From assembly GCA_937916515.1 (NCBI GenBank), contig CALFSX010000212.1, positions 1 through 64,000 of the forward strand: DNA of 64,000 bases, given 5' to 3'. Made by a program: the position numbers and the translations under genes. This DNA is from an uncultured Planctomycetaceae bacterium (GTDB lineage Bacteria; Planctomycetota; Planctomycetia; Planctomycetales; Planctomycetaceae). The notes beneath the pieces are model-generated. The model saw only the letters and a list, made by a program, of their open reading frames with translations. It did not search any database and had not been told where the DNA came from. This document shows, one piece after another, positions 35,533 to 45,031 of the stretch. Each line of letters starts with the position of its first letter. Position 1 is the first letter of the stretch.

Positions 35533-38331
35533 ATGTTCGTTCGTTGTGTGGTTGCCATGGCAGCCGGGGCGGTTTTTATGTCCTCGGTTGCGTTGGCCGT
35601 TGATGATCCGGCTGATTGGCAAGTTCAGTTGTCGGATACATCTGCTGTAAAGCTTGTCAATCGTACTCAGCGAACTGAAGGCGATCTGAAGTTCGCTCGT
35701 TTTCATCTTCAGTCCGGTACTGGTTTTCAACAAGTAAAACTCATCCTGCCTCGTCCTCGATCACTCGCGCATGATGATTTTTCAACCAGTGTAAAACTTA
35801 GTTCCAACGTTACTGCTATTCAGTTTGGTCTGCGACTGGTGCTGCCAATGCAATTGGACCCCAGAACCGGCATGCCTGTTGTCACGTCGCTGATTGGTGG
35901 CACGAGTTCGAAATTGGAACAGTGGCAGACATTGTCTGCCGTGGGGAATTCGGACGCGGTTAAAGACCGGATCCGAAAACTCAGGGCTGAGATGGTTCAA
36001 TCTGCTATCGACTTAACGGGTGCTTATTTTGATGCCTGTGTTGTGGTTGCTGAGATTCATAAAGGCGACGCGTTTATTGATGTTGCGGTCGGCGACTACG
36101 GCCCGGTTGTGTCTCCGGACGACACTGCGGAGAGAGTTCCTGTTGGAACCGACGTTCAGCATGTCAGACGTGTTCACGTTCAGCGTGGTCAGGTTGTTGT
36201 TGATGGGCAGCGTATCTTTCCACGATTTATGCCGGATCACGGAGAGTCTGAGCAATTCCTTAAGCGACTGGGGGTTAACGGCGTCTGGGTTGGCGACTTG
36301 CATGGCACGCCACGAATGCAGGCTTTGATTGATCAGCAGGTGTTGGTCATTGCGACACCACCGCATCCGGAATTTGATCCTGCAGATTTCAGCGCACCTT
36401 TGCAGGGACTTCCGCCTTTGGAATCCGTGCATCCGTTGCCATCGATTTGGTATTTGGGCACGGGGGTGACAGCCGATCAGATGCCGCACTTGATGGCGTG
36501 GGGGCGAGAAGTTCGCAGCGCTGATCGTTTGATGCAGCGACCTTTGATGGCAGATGTGCTTGCTTTGGAAGGAGTCGCATCGCGTCAGTTGGACCTCGTC
36601 GGCATTAGCCAGCATTCAGTCGGGGGATTGCGATCTTTTGGGGAAGCTCGCAACAGGTCCTATGCTCGCCAGAATTCGGCAGCTCAACTGACGTTGCCGT
36701 GGGAATGGATTCAAACCGAACAATCGCCCGCACTCAACAATTGGCGAGGAAGATTGGGGCTTAACTCAGCGACAATTGAGCCTGAGCAAATCATGATGCA
36801 GCTGGTGGCGATGCTGTCATCCGGGTCTCGAGGGATTGGATTCTGGAAGACGCATGCACTGGACGGTTCGAGCGCTGAAAGTCAGGAGGTTTCGAAAACG
36901 GTTGAGTTGGCGTTGTTGTATCTTGACATTGTTGAGCCCTTGTTGGAACAGGGGCGAGTTGAAGGGCACATCGATGTCAACGTTGCAGCGGATGCGCGGC
37001 AGCAGGCATCGTCACGAGGTATCCTGCAAAATTTTGGTTCTGCAAATTCCAATGGAGATCGTTATGCGACGGCTCCTGCGGGCCCCGACGCAGCGCTGAT
37101 TAACAGCCCCGGGATGTCACTGATTCTGGCCGCGTTCTGGGACAATGTGTCTCAGTTTGTGCCTCAGGAATTATTCGCCGGGAAGGGCACAATGACCGTG
37201 GCTGCTTCCGAAACGGCATCTGCGTGGCGGGTTACGGCCACAGGTATTCAAGGTCTTCGCCGTCAGCCAACGGCAGGTGGTTTATTGATTGATATTGAAG
37301 ACTTCGATCAGTTTGCCATTATTCTTGTCTCTTCCGACCCGCAGGATCGGCGTGGTATAGAGAAGCGTATCCTTAGAAACATTGAACGAGCGGCTCACCT
37401 GTTTGTTGACATTGCTGCACTTAAGCTGGACCGCGTTTCGAAGACCTGCGCAGGAATTGACAGTGTGATTTCTTCCAGCGATTCAACGTCTTCACAATTG
37501 TTTGTTAAGGCGCGGACGTTGACTGATGCTGCACGTCAGGCACTCGGTCGTCGAGACTATTCTGGCGCAGAAAGCTATTCGCGAGCGTGTTTGCGGGAAT
37601 TGCGAAAGATTCAAAATCGATATTGGTATCGTGCTGTGCAGTCTTTGCCGACTCCTATGGCAAGTCCATATTCGATCAGCTTCTCGTCGCTGTCTGATCA
37701 TTGGCAAATGATGTCGCGAATTCAAGGCGATACGGCAACCGACAGTCTTTTGCCATCCGGTAACTTTGATGATGTACGTTTGTTGTCGGACGGCACCTGG
37801 ACGCCTGTGTCTTCTCAGGAAGATTTCTATCACACAGGTGCAGACATTGTCTCGGAGAATCGTCGCGACAACCATGTGCTGCGTATTCGGGCCTGGCGGA
37901 AGGCAGAAGGGCTTCCAAATCTGGACAAGCCTTCTGTCTTGATTCGTTCGCCAGAGCTAAACGTTGTGAAAGGCGCCGTTTACGAAGTGTCTGGTCGGGT
38001 CAAGGTGGGGCAGGCCATTGTTCCCGAGTTGGACACGCCATTTTCCATATTCGACAGTGACCTTGGGCCTGAATTTGCGGTTCGACCGACCCTGGAACCC
38101 TCTTGGCGAACATTCCGTATTTATCGACAGGCGTCAGAAACCGGCCCATGGAAAGTATGGATGTCCGTCAACGGCGCGGCCGAAGTCTTTGTTGACGACT
38201 TTTCGGTGCGTCAGGTGGCTGGCGTTGAGACAGCTCCGCAAATTCCGGAATTGACTGAACCAGAAGTAAAAACGCTACTTAACCTGCGAAATTCTTCCCG
38301 AGTAAAGGGAGCGGGCTATGCGGTTCCGTAG
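35533..38331 (+). CDS. Large secreted protein of unknown function
   Basis: A 932-residue exported protein. ATG 35533 gives a signal peptide (FVRCVVAMAAGAVFMSSVALA); the open frame begins at GTG 35404 but the extra residues are not signal-like. The middle (VFPRFMPDHG-like IFPRFMPDHGESEQFLKRLG, GVWVGDLHGTP, TLPWEWIQTEQ, GSRGIGFWKTHALDG) has the feel of a glycoside-hydrolase-type TIM barrel, while the C-terminus (LPSGNFDDVRL onward, ~170 residues) looks like a jelly-roll carbohydrate-binding module. Neither is certain. Likely acts in the periplasm or outside. Confidence 0.65.
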   Translation: MFVRCVVAMAAGAVFMSSVALAVDDPADWQVQLSDTSAVKLVNRTQRTEGDLKFARFHLQSGTGFQQVKLILPRPRSLAHDDFSTSVKLSSNVTAIQFGLRLVLPMQLDPRTGMPVVTSLIGGTSSKLEQWQTLSAVGNSDAVKDRIRKLRAEMVQSAIDLTGAYFDACVVVAEIHKGDAFIDVAVGDYGPVVSPDDTAERVPVGTDVQHVRRVHVQRGQVVVDGQRIFPRFMPDHGESEQFLKRLGVNGVWVGDLHGTPRMQALIDQQVLVIATPPHPEFDPADFSAPLQGLPPLESVHPLPSIWYLGTGVTADQMPHLMAWGREVRSADRLMQRPLMADVLALEGVASRQLDLVGISQHSVGGLRSFGEARNRSYARQNSAAQLTLPWEWIQTEQSPALNNWRGRLGLNSATIEPEQIMMQLVAMLSSGSRGIGFWKTHALDGSSAESQEVSKTVELALLYLDIVEPLLEQGRVEGHIDVNVAADARQQASSRGILQNFGSANSNGDRYATAPAGPDAALINSPGMSLILAAFWDNVSQFVPQELFAGKGTMTVAASETASAWRVTATGIQGLRRQPTAGGLLIDIEDFDQFAIILVSSDPQDRRGIEKRILRNIERAAHLFVDIAALKLDRVSKTCAGIDSVISSSDSTSSQLFVKARTLTDAARQALGRRDYSGAESYSRACLRELRKIQNRYWYRAVQSLPTPMASPYSISFSSLSDHWQMMSRIQGDTATDSLLPSGNFDDVRLLSDGTWTPVSSQEDFYHTGADIVSENRRDNHVLRIRAWRKAEGLPNLDKPSVLIRSPELNVVKGAVYEVSGRVKVGQAIVPELDTPFSIFDSDLGPEFAVRPTLEPSWRTFRIYRQASETGPWKVWMSVNGAAEVFVDDFSVRQVAGVETAPQIPELTEPEVKTLLNLRNSSRVKGAGYAVP

Positions 38332-38654
38332 ATTCCCTGAGAAAGTCATTGAGACCAGGTTTCCGCAGGCGAGAAAGCTTGCAGACTAAGTTGCAAACGG
38401 TACGCTGTGCGACTTCGACAAGCAGGTTTGCGACTTGCCTGCGGACACGTAAATGTCCCTGGCTTGCCGTCATTTCCTGGAAAAGCACGTTCCCTTTGGG
38501 GGGTAGTGCAAATCTGCGTGATCGGGTTTCAGTTTCGAAATCCGGTGACACGATGGTAGGTTGAATTATCAATCGCCTCACACAACGCTTCAATGTCAAC
38601 TCAGTCTGTTGACAGCAAATTTGAGTGCTCAGCTCTAAAAGGACAATCTGAACG
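38332..38654. other. Intergenic region before the aldolase gene, no gene seen
   Basis: 323 bp. A short inverted repeat GCAGG...CCTGC is visible around 38423-38443. No clear promoter boxes or riboswitch were found. Confidence 0.35.
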
Positions 38655-39686
38655 ATGCCAATTGCAACTCCCGCACAATACGCCAGCATGCTCGACGCAG
38701 CACAAAAGGGAGGCTATGCCTATCCAGGAATTAACGTTACGTCGATTGTCACAATCAACGCTGCCTTGAAAGCATTCGCTGACGCCAAATCAGACGGCAT
38801 CATTCAGTTTTCAACCGGTGCCGGAGAATTCGCTTCTGGCCAGAATGTGAAAGATGCTGTTCACGGCGTGATTGTGCTTGCTGAAGCGGCTCACCGCCTG
38901 GCTGAAAAGTACGACGTTCTTGTCGCGCTGCATACGGACCACTGCCAACCAAAGAAGGTTGATAGTTTTATGAAGCCACTGATCGCAGCTACGGCCGCTC
39001 GTCGTGCCGCAGGGCAGGGCAACCTGTTTCAGTCGCACATGTACGATGGCTCAGAATTGCCATTGGAAAAGAACATTGCTCAAAGTCAGGAACTTCTGAA
39101 ACTGTGCGTCGAAAACGAAATCATTCTGGAAGTTGAAGCCGGAGTTGTGGGCGGCGAAGAAGATGGCATCGACCATTCAGACATGCCTGCTGATAAACTG
39201 TACACGACTCCTGAAGACATGGTTCAGGTTTACGAAGCCTTAAGCGGCATTGGTCGATTCATGTTTGCCGCAACCTTTGGCAACGTTCATGGTCACTACA
39301 AGCCAGGTGCCGTTAAGCTGCGACCGGAAATTCTTCGCGATGGTCAAAAAGCCGTCATGGACAAGTACGGTGCTGCTGCTGAATTCGACCTGGTGTTCCA
39401 CGGCGGATCGGGTACTTCAACCGCTCAGTTGCAGGAAACTCTGGACTACGGCGTCGTTAAGATGAACATCGACACCGATACTCAGTATGCATTCACTCGC
39501 CCAATCGCGGACTGGATTCTGAAGCACTACGACGAAGTGCTGATGGTCGATGGCGAAATCGGTTCAAAGAAGGCTTACGATCCTCGCACCTATCTGAAGC
39601 TGGGTGAAACGGGAGTCGCCAATCGCATGATGCGAGCCTGTGACGACTTGCGAAGCACCGGCAAGACGATCTTTGGCACGGTCTAG
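38655..39686 (+). CDS. fbaA: Class II fructose-bisphosphate aldolase
   Basis: Zinc-dependent cleavage of fructose-1,6-bisphosphate to DHAP and glyceraldehyde-3-phosphate in glycolysis and gluconeogenesis. The 343-residue protein is of the class IIA type. Metal and catalytic motifs: HTDHC (93-97), EVEAGVVGGEEDG, FGNVHGHYKPGAVKL and VFHGGSGTS, and NIDTDTQYAFT for phosphate binding. It stands alone with its own terminator. Confidence 0.94.
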   Translation: MPIATPAQYASMLDAAQKGGYAYPGINVTSIVTINAALKAFADAKSDGIIQFSTGAGEFASGQNVKDAVHGVIVLAEAAHRLAEKYDVLVALHTDHCQPKKVDSFMKPLIAATAARRAAGQGNLFQSHMYDGSELPLEKNIAQSQELLKLCVENEIILEVEAGVVGGEEDGIDHSDMPADKLYTTPEDMVQVYEALSGIGRFMFAATFGNVHGHYKPGAVKLRPEILRDGQKAVMDKYGAAAEFDLVFHGGSGTSTAQLQETLDYGVVKMNIDTDTQYAFTRPIADWILKHYDEVLMVDGEIGSKKAYDPRTYLKLGETGVANRMMRACDDLRSTGKTIFGTV

Positions 39687-39713
39687 ACCACTGTCTCAGT
39701 AGTATGAAAAATG

Positions 39714-39746
39714 AAAGCCATCGAGTTAACGCTCGATGGCTTTTTT
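39714..39746 (+). terminator. Intrinsic terminator after the aldolase gene
   Basis: AAAGCCATCGAG (39714-39725) and CTCGATGGCTTT (39732-39743) form a 12-bp stem with a 6-nt loop, followed by T6. Confidence 0.92.
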
Positions 39747-39901
39747 AGTTTTTAGTGGTGTATAGGACCGTGTTGTTTTTCTTACCAAAGGGGACAGCAC
39801 TGAGGGAACTTGCACAGAAGGCCGTGGTGGCTGAATGCATCTCGCAATGGCCTGACATTGTCCTGGCGGATGGCCCTGACTGTCGCAAGAGCCCGTTTGT
39901 T

Positions 39902-40798
39902 TTAATATTTGCTGTAGCTGATGTCCATGGATTTTTGGCCGGCAACTTCTTCAATTTGCTTCAGCTGGATAGCCAACAATCGTTCACTGGTGGAAGTTAG
40001 TGAATCAGACTGCAGCAGCATGCGACCGATCGTCCATTCGTCTTGCTTCTGATAGCCGATAACCAGCGTTTCGTTAATGTGAAGTTTGACTTCAAACTGT
40101 TGATCGTAAAGAGGCTGGATCCGTTGCCGGATGGGCAATTGTTCGCCGGAGGCCGAAACGCTGTACCGCATTGTGCGGCTGCCGTGATGAATTTGTGGAA
40201 GGAATCGCAGTACCACCCAGCCTTCACCATATTCCGTTGCGGTAACATCCAGAACACATCGAGCGTCATTAAGTTCACCCGATTTGCTGACGCCATCAAT
40301 TCGGCCCGGCGGCACCATCAGGCTTTTGCCTTCAGGTGATAGTTCGATAATTGAATTGCTTCCCTGTGGAATGGCGACCTGCAGGCCAAAGCTGGATGCA
40401 TTGTCGGAACGTCTCGTCGACGCGGCTGATGATTCAGAATTGACTCGTTCGCCGCGAAGCAGACTTTCCAGTGCCCATGGCAATGTTCCACCAGACACTC
40501 CAATTCGAATTCCACTTTGATTCAGTCGATTTCGGTCGGAATGTGACATTACGCCGCTTTCATCCAGTTCTTCCCACGCAAGTTCTCGCATGCGGCGGTC
40601 AGTTGCCAGGGCCGAAACAATGGATGTGTCCAGTCGAACAACTCGTCTGACGGGGGCGTCGGCTTCAAAGTTCGCCAGCTGTTCTGGCTTGAGGCGATTC
40701 TGTGATGAAACCAGTGATTTCTGCCCAGATCCAAATAGCGCGCAGCCGCTTGTGCCGAGTAATATGACGGCCAAAAGTTGTCGAAAGCTGCGAGTCAT
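39902..40798 (-). CDS. Lipoprotein of unknown function
   Basis: A 298-residue protein with a lipobox: Arg-containing N-terminus, hydrophobic LLAVILLGTSGC, then Ala after the Cys (about residue 19), so it should be lipidated by Lgt and anchored in a membrane. The body has no recognised family; a central beta-rich part (GLQVAIPQGSNSIIELSPEG, EGWVVLRFLPQIHHGS, FEVKLHINETLVIGYQ) suggests a sandwich fold, ending in an amphipathic helix. Confidence 0.7.
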   Translation of the reverse strand: MTRSFRQLLAVILLGTSGCALFGSGQKSLVSSQNRLKPEQLANFEADAPVRRVVRLDTSIVSALATDRRMRELAWEELDESGVMSHSDRNRLNQSGIRIGVSGGTLPWALESLLRGERVNSESSAASTRRSDNASSFGLQVAIPQGSNSIIELSPEGKSLMVPPGRIDGVSKSGELNDARCVLDVTATEYGEGWVVLRFLPQIHHGSRTMRYSVSASGEQLPIRQRIQPLYDQQFEVKLHINETLVIGYQKQDEWTIGRMLLQSDSLTSTSERLLAIQLKQIEEVAGQKSMDISYSKY

Positions 40799-40982
40799 TC
40801 GGGAAAGCAGTGTACAGAAGATCGTATTTTCAGCGTATCTGTGCCAAACTCAGTCATTCGCTATGATTGACTGCCGGTGGAAACTATTGGAATTTAAGTA
40901 TTTCGGTCAACGTCAGAGCAGTGCGTTCATGGCTTTGAATTCCAGGTATTAACATTTACGTCAGGTTGATAAGCTCAAATTC

Positions 40983-41507
40983 ATGAAGCCATCACTCAAC
41001 ACGCAGGAATTGCCGCTTTTTAGAGTCGGTGAAGGGCAGGACACTCACCGAACAATTGCCGGTCGCCCGTTGGTTCTTGGCGGCGTTACTGTTGAAAGTG
41101 ATTTCGGACTTGATGGGCACAGCGACGCCGATGTGCTGTTACATGCGATTATCGATGCATTGCTGGGAGCGGTGGGGCGTGGCGATATTGGCGAGTGGTT
41201 TCCGAATACGTCTAACGAATGGAAAGATGCTGATTCAGCAAAACTGCTGCTGCACGTGTGGCAAAAGTTAAGTTCAGACGGCTGGCGGCTGCAGAATCTC
41301 GACTGCACGATTTGTGCAGAAAGTCCTCGATTGGGAGCCTGGAAACCGCTGATTCGTAAACGCATTGCTGAATTGCTGAACGTGGGTCCTGATCAGGTGA
41401 ACGTGAAGGCAAAGTCTGGAGAAGCCGTCGGCCCGGTCGGACGAAATGAAGCGATTACGGCTACGGCTGTAGTGTTGTTGGCTGGAACGCCGAAGACAGA
41501 ATCATAG
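40983..41507 (+). CDS. ispF: 2-C-methyl-D-erythritol 2,4-cyclodiphosphate synthase
   Basis: Cyclises CDP-methylerythritol 2-phosphate in the MEP isoprenoid pathway. Metal ligands Asp 20 and His 22 are in GEGQDTHR, and His 54 follows GLDGHSDADVLLH. Other motifs: LGGVTVESDFG, GDIGEWFPNT, AESPRLGAW and VKAKSGEAVGPVGRNEAI. 174 residues, normal size with a short N-terminal extension. First gene of an ispF-ruvC-ruvA string on the plus strand (28 bp to ruvC). Confidence 0.94.
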   Translation: MKPSLNTQELPLFRVGEGQDTHRTIAGRPLVLGGVTVESDFGLDGHSDADVLLHAIIDALLGAVGRGDIGEWFPNTSNEWKDADSAKLLLHVWQKLSSDGWRLQNLDCTICAESPRLGAWKPLIRKRIAELLNVGPDQVNVKAKSGEAVGPVGRNEAITATAVVLLAGTPKTES

Positions 41508-41535
41508 ATCTGCTTACGCGAGGGTAATTTCTTCC

Positions 41536-42060
41536 ATGTCATTCGCAGCGAATACTCACCAACACTTCACAACACATGCCCGGTATCTTGGAATTGACCC
41601 AGGGCTTGCCAAAACGGGCTATGCGCTGCTTGAACGCAGACCGCGCGGGCCTTTCTTGCTGGAAGGCGGCATTCTTAAGTCGACTCAAAAGCTAAGTCTG
41701 CAGGCTCGAATTGCTGAAATCGCGAAGGGGCTGCGTGAGGTGTTGGAAGATTTGCGTCCTGAGGTCGTCGCTATTGAACAGGTCTTCTCGCACCGACAGA
41801 ATCCCAAGACGGCTTTGCTGATGGCTCATGTTCGAGGTGCCATTCTGTTAACATTAACTGATGCGGGGATCCCAATTGTCAGTTACACGCCAACTCAGAT
41901 TAAGCGTTTGCTGACGGGAAGTGGGCGAGCTCCCAAAGAACAGATTCAGCACGCCGTGAAAGCGGAACTGGGGTTAGACGCGATTCCGGAACCAAACGAC
42001 GTTGCGGACGCATCTGCCATTGCGTTGTGCCTGTATCATACAGTCAAATTCGCAGCTTAA
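41536..42060 (+). CDS. ruvC: Holliday junction resolvase RuvC
   Basis: Endonuclease that resolves recombination junctions together with RuvAB. Catalytic acidic residues are visible: Asp 21 (GIDPG), Glu 81 (AIEQVF) and Asp 155/Asp 158 in NDVADASAIAL. The conserved AHVRGA and SYTPTQIKRLLTGSGRA follow. At 174 residues it has the usual length. It is followed 66 bp downstream by ruvA. Confidence 0.95.
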   Translation: MSFAANTHQHFTTHARYLGIDPGLAKTGYALLERRPRGPFLLEGGILKSTQKLSLQARIAEIAKGLREVLEDLRPEVVAIEQVFSHRQNPKTALLMAHVRGAILLTLTDAGIPIVSYTPTQIKRLLTGSGRAPKEQIQHAVKAELGLDAIPEPNDVADASAIALCLYHTVKFAA

Positions 42061-42126
42061 ACCACGCGGACAAATTTTGTTTCGTACGCGGCATCCGTTT
42101 GTGTTATCTTCGTTTGAGGTCGAATC

Positions 42127-42744
42127 TTGATTACTCGAATCACAGGCAAGCTGGTAGGCTTGACCGATGTTTGTGCATTCCTGTTTGTGCAGGGGTTTGA
42201 GTATGAAGTGCTGGTGCCGGATTTGGTGCGCCGTCAGTTGCAGTCGTCCATTGGTGAAGAGATCAGTCTTCGGACGATCGAGTACCTGGAAGGCAATCCT
42301 CAGCAGGGCCGTTTAACGCCACGCATCATTGGGTTTGCCAGCGATGCTGAAAAAGAATTCTTCGAATTGGTTTGTTCTGTGGACGGAGTCGGCGTCAAAA
42401 AAGCGCTGCGAGCCATGGTGCGACCGGTGAACGAAGTGGCCACTGCGATCGAAGAAAGTGACATCAAGCAACTTAGCACTCTTCCCGGTGTCGGACCTGC
42501 AGTAGCCGAACGAATTGTGGCCAAGCTTCGACGAAAGATGGCCAAGTTTGCCTTGATGATTGCTGCAGACGTTCCGGATGGAGCCGCTTCGGATGTGATC
42601 AGCGAAGCTTACGAAGCGTTGCTTAGCGTGGGGCACTCAAGTCAGGATGCGTTGTCCAGAATCGATGCGGTCAAGCAAACCGGCAAGAAGTTCAAGACTG
42701 TCGAAGACGTGCTTTCCGAAATCTATCAGAAGCAACGCGGATAG
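42127..42744 (+). CDS. ruvA: Holliday junction DNA helicase subunit RuvA
   Basis: DNA-binding subunit that targets the RuvB motor to junctions. It starts at TTG 42127, fixed by GAGG seven bases upstream and the canonical beginning [10 protein letters not shown]. Tandem helix-hairpin-helix motifs lie in the middle ([36 protein letters not shown]), and domain III ([19 protein letters not shown]) binds RuvB. ruvB is not next to it. A short hairpin (42756-42774) lies between ruvA and the convergent glycerate kinase gene. Confidence 0.95.
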   Translation: MITRITGKLVGLTDVCAFLFVQGFEYEVLVPDLVRRQLQSSIGEEISLRTIEYLEGNPQQGRLTPRIIGFASDAEKEFFELVCSVDGVGVKKALRAMVRPVNEVATAIEESDIKQLSTLPGVGPAVAERIVAKLRRKMAKFALMIAADVPDGAASDVISEAYEALLSVGHSSQDALSRIDAVKQTGKKFKTVEDVLSEIYQKQRG

Positions 42745-42790
42745 ATTTTTGGCCGGCTGTTAGTCTTGTACAGCAGGGCCTGCGACATAT

Positions 42791-44155
42791 CTAAGTGTTG
42801 GGGCCACCCCAGATGCCGACGGCGATGTCCATCACGTTGGTGTGGGTTGGCCCTGTACGCAGCAGACCGCCCGCTTGTTCAAAGAACGGATACGAATTAT
42901 TGATCGCCAGGTATTCGCCGGCGGAAATGTTTCGCTCAACGATGGCCTGCACAAGTTGTTCGTCTGCAACGGCCCCCGCTGCGTCAGTGGGGCCGTCTTC
43001 TCCGTCCGTTCCACCAGACAACAACGCCATGTTTTTCCAAGCCGCGGGATTGCTGTGTTTTGCGATCGCTGCCAACACGACTTCCTGATTTCGACCTCCT
43101 TTTCGGAGCCTGGCTGTTTCGGCCAGTTCGACGGTTGTTTCCCCGCCAGCCAGAATACAGCAGGGCTGCTGGATGTTTGAGGATTCCTGAAGGTCCTGCA
43201 ATTGCCCAAACATTGCGATGCCGTGCTGGTTTGCATGGCCGGAATTTTGCGAACCCAGATTGATGACACAGTAGCCTTTCGCATTGGCTTCGGCTTCAGC
43301 GGCGGCCATGGCGATTTGATTTGATCCGATGATGTAGTTGCTGAAGGAGCAGCTTAAGGTTGACGGCCTGTTGCCAGTTGGCGTGTTTGAGGCTTGTGTT
43401 TCAAGGTGGAAGTAAACTTCTGGCGGAATATGCTGTCCGTCTATGTCGTACTTTTTAAGTACGGCGAGGGCTTCGTCGGGGCCGCTGTTTGCCGGGACGG
43501 TTGGCCCCGATGCAATGATGTCCAGTGGATCGCCAATCACGTCGGAGATAATCAACGCGATCAGTTTGCCAGCTTTGCAGCGTTTCAGAAGTCCTCCTCC
43601 TTTGACCAAAGAAAGCTGACGGCGCACGGTGTTTAGTTCGTTGATTGTCGCTCCTGATTTGGCCAGAAATCGTGTGACGGCTAGTTTTGATTCCAGAGTG
43701 ATTTCCGGAACAGGAGCCGGCAATAGCGCACTGCCACCACCGGAGATCAACACAATGCAAACGTCGTTCTGATCAAGCGATTCGATCCGGCGGATGATTT
43801 CCTGTGAGCCATTGACGCCATCTGCCGTTGGTTCGTTAATTCCCGCTGGTCGTGCACCATGCAGGTGAATCTTTGGCAGGTTTACAACGCAGTCTTCCGG
43901 GACGTTCACCCAGCCACTAAGTTCCACGCTGGAGGGCAATTCACTTAACACTGACAGCAGTCCTCGCGCCATTCCGGCTCCCGCTTTGCCGGCTCCCACA
44001 ACTTCGATTCTGTTCGTTGAGTTCAGGTTGATTATGTCGTTCCCAATGGTGATTTCCGAACCATGAAGAACTACGTTTTTGCGAATCAGCGTTTCGGAAT
44101 TAACCGCATTGACTGCGGCCGTCCAGATTGAGATTGCGTCGTCTCGAAGGTTCAT
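42791..44155 (-). CDS. gckA: Glycerate 2-kinase (MOFRL family)
   Basis: Phosphorylates D-glycerate, probably to 2-phosphoglycerate, as in photorespiratory or serine/glyoxylate salvage routes. The 454-residue protein has the family motifs GAGKAGAGMARG, VLISGGGSALLPAP, LNTVRRQLSLVKGGGLL, SDVIGDPLDIIASGPT, CILAGGETTV, KGGRNQE, GTDGEDGPTDAAGA and RTGPTHTNVMDI. The start is ATG 44155, with a TTG four codons upstream as alternative. The symbol is by family; the product regiochemistry is not provable here. Confidence 0.9.
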   Translation of the reverse strand: MNLRDDAISIWTAAVNAVNSETLIRKNVVLHGSEITIGNDIINLNSTNRIEVVGAGKAGAGMARGLLSVLSELPSSVELSGWVNVPEDCVVNLPKIHLHGARPAGINEPTADGVNGSQEIIRRIESLDQNDVCIVLISGGGSALLPAPVPEITLESKLAVTRFLAKSGATINELNTVRRQLSLVKGGGLLKRCKAGKLIALIISDVIGDPLDIIASGPTVPANSGPDEALAVLKKYDIDGQHIPPEVYFHLETQASNTPTGNRPSTLSCSFSNYIIGSNQIAMAAAEAEANAKGYCVINLGSQNSGHANQHGIAMFGQLQDLQESSNIQQPCCILAGGETTVELAETARLRKGGRNQEVVLAAIAKHSNPAAWKNMALLSGGTDGEDGPTDAAGAVADEQLVQAIVERNISAGEYLAINNSYPFFEQAGGLLRTGPTHTNVMDIAVGIWGGPNT

Positions 44156-44323
44156 ATTGGTGCTCAATATCGACGTTGTTAAAGCATGCAGCAGACGTTG
44201 AACTTCAGGCTGTGGGCAACTTCAATTCGGCAGGTGATGGACAGTTGTTGCTGTTTTTTCTGTGGGCAGCCACTTCGCTGTTGTTGTCAGTCTGTAGCGA
44301 ATTGTTACTGGTAAGCGCGCATA

Positions 44324-44356
44324 AAAAAACTCCTACGTTTTAGGTAGGAGTTTTTT
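44324..44356. terminator. Intrinsic terminator, mainly for the 44387-44611 gene
   Basis: AAAAAACTCCTAC (44324-44336) and GTAGGAGTTTTTT (44344-44356) form a 13-bp stem with a 7-nt loop and T-runs on both strands. It sits 31 nt beyond the stop of the minus-strand small gene and before the start of gckA. Confidence 0.9.
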
Positions 44357-44386
44357 AGTCAGTTGAAGCTTGAGTCTCTGAACGTT

Positions 44387-44611
44387 TCAGGCGCTTGGTC
44401 TCAACTGTGAATACACCGTCAATACTTCGTATAGGTCGGCCGAGACTTTTACCTGATCATCTGCCAGGTCGGCCAGCCAGGACCGATCCCAAATGATGGC
44501 GTCCGCGAGAATCCTTGTAAGCTCCTCTAATTTCATTGAAACTTCCGGAGCATGCAGCTCCGGGCCAGTTGGTTCGCCGTCTTCAGCGAACACTCGCAAA
44601 CGTGGGCGCAT
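44387..44611 (-). CDS. Small hypothetical protein
   Basis: A 74-residue protein starting MRPRLRVFAEDGEPTGPELH, with a helical remainder (EELTRILADAIIWDRSWLAD, LYEVLTVYSQLR). No recognised family or signal peptide. A good terminator 31 nt after its stop codon supports it as a real transcribed gene; the coding pattern alone would be weak evidence at this length. Confidence 0.55.
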   Translation of the reverse strand: MRPRLRVFAEDGEPTGPELHAPEVSMKLEELTRILADAIIWDRSWLADLADDQVKVSADLYEVLTVYSQLRPSA

Positions 44612-45031
44612 CAGTTATCCCTTCCCAATGCATCAAATCTACCGTATTCCATGTTGCAGAATTGAATTCTCACAGCGTGTTAAACGGTCGTCAGTACTTT
44701 GTCGTGGATTGTTGTATCGGCTGGGGGAAGGCGGTGGCTTCATACTAAATTCGGATTGTATCGGTTAGGCGATTTGCGGTGACTTGCCGGAGATTTCAGC
44801 CGAGCGCCCAACAGCTGTGTCGAATTCTGCCACTTGCAGTCCGATGTGTGACTAGTCGAATATGGCTGCATATGAAGCCTGCCTTCGGAAACTGTCAAAC
44901 CCCGGACGCCAAGTGCCGATTGTTCTTAAAGTAGCGGCGTCCGCGAACGTAATCGCGTTGCGCAGATTCCGCCGACATGCGAACCACGGAGCGGTTCGAC
45001 CAGAGTTCAAGTGCAATTCGGGGTTCAAGCT
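44612..45031. other. Divergent intergenic region, no gene seen
   Basis: 420 bp between the small hypothetical gene and the SLBB-like gene. No clear promoter boxes or repeats were identified. Confidence 0.35.
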
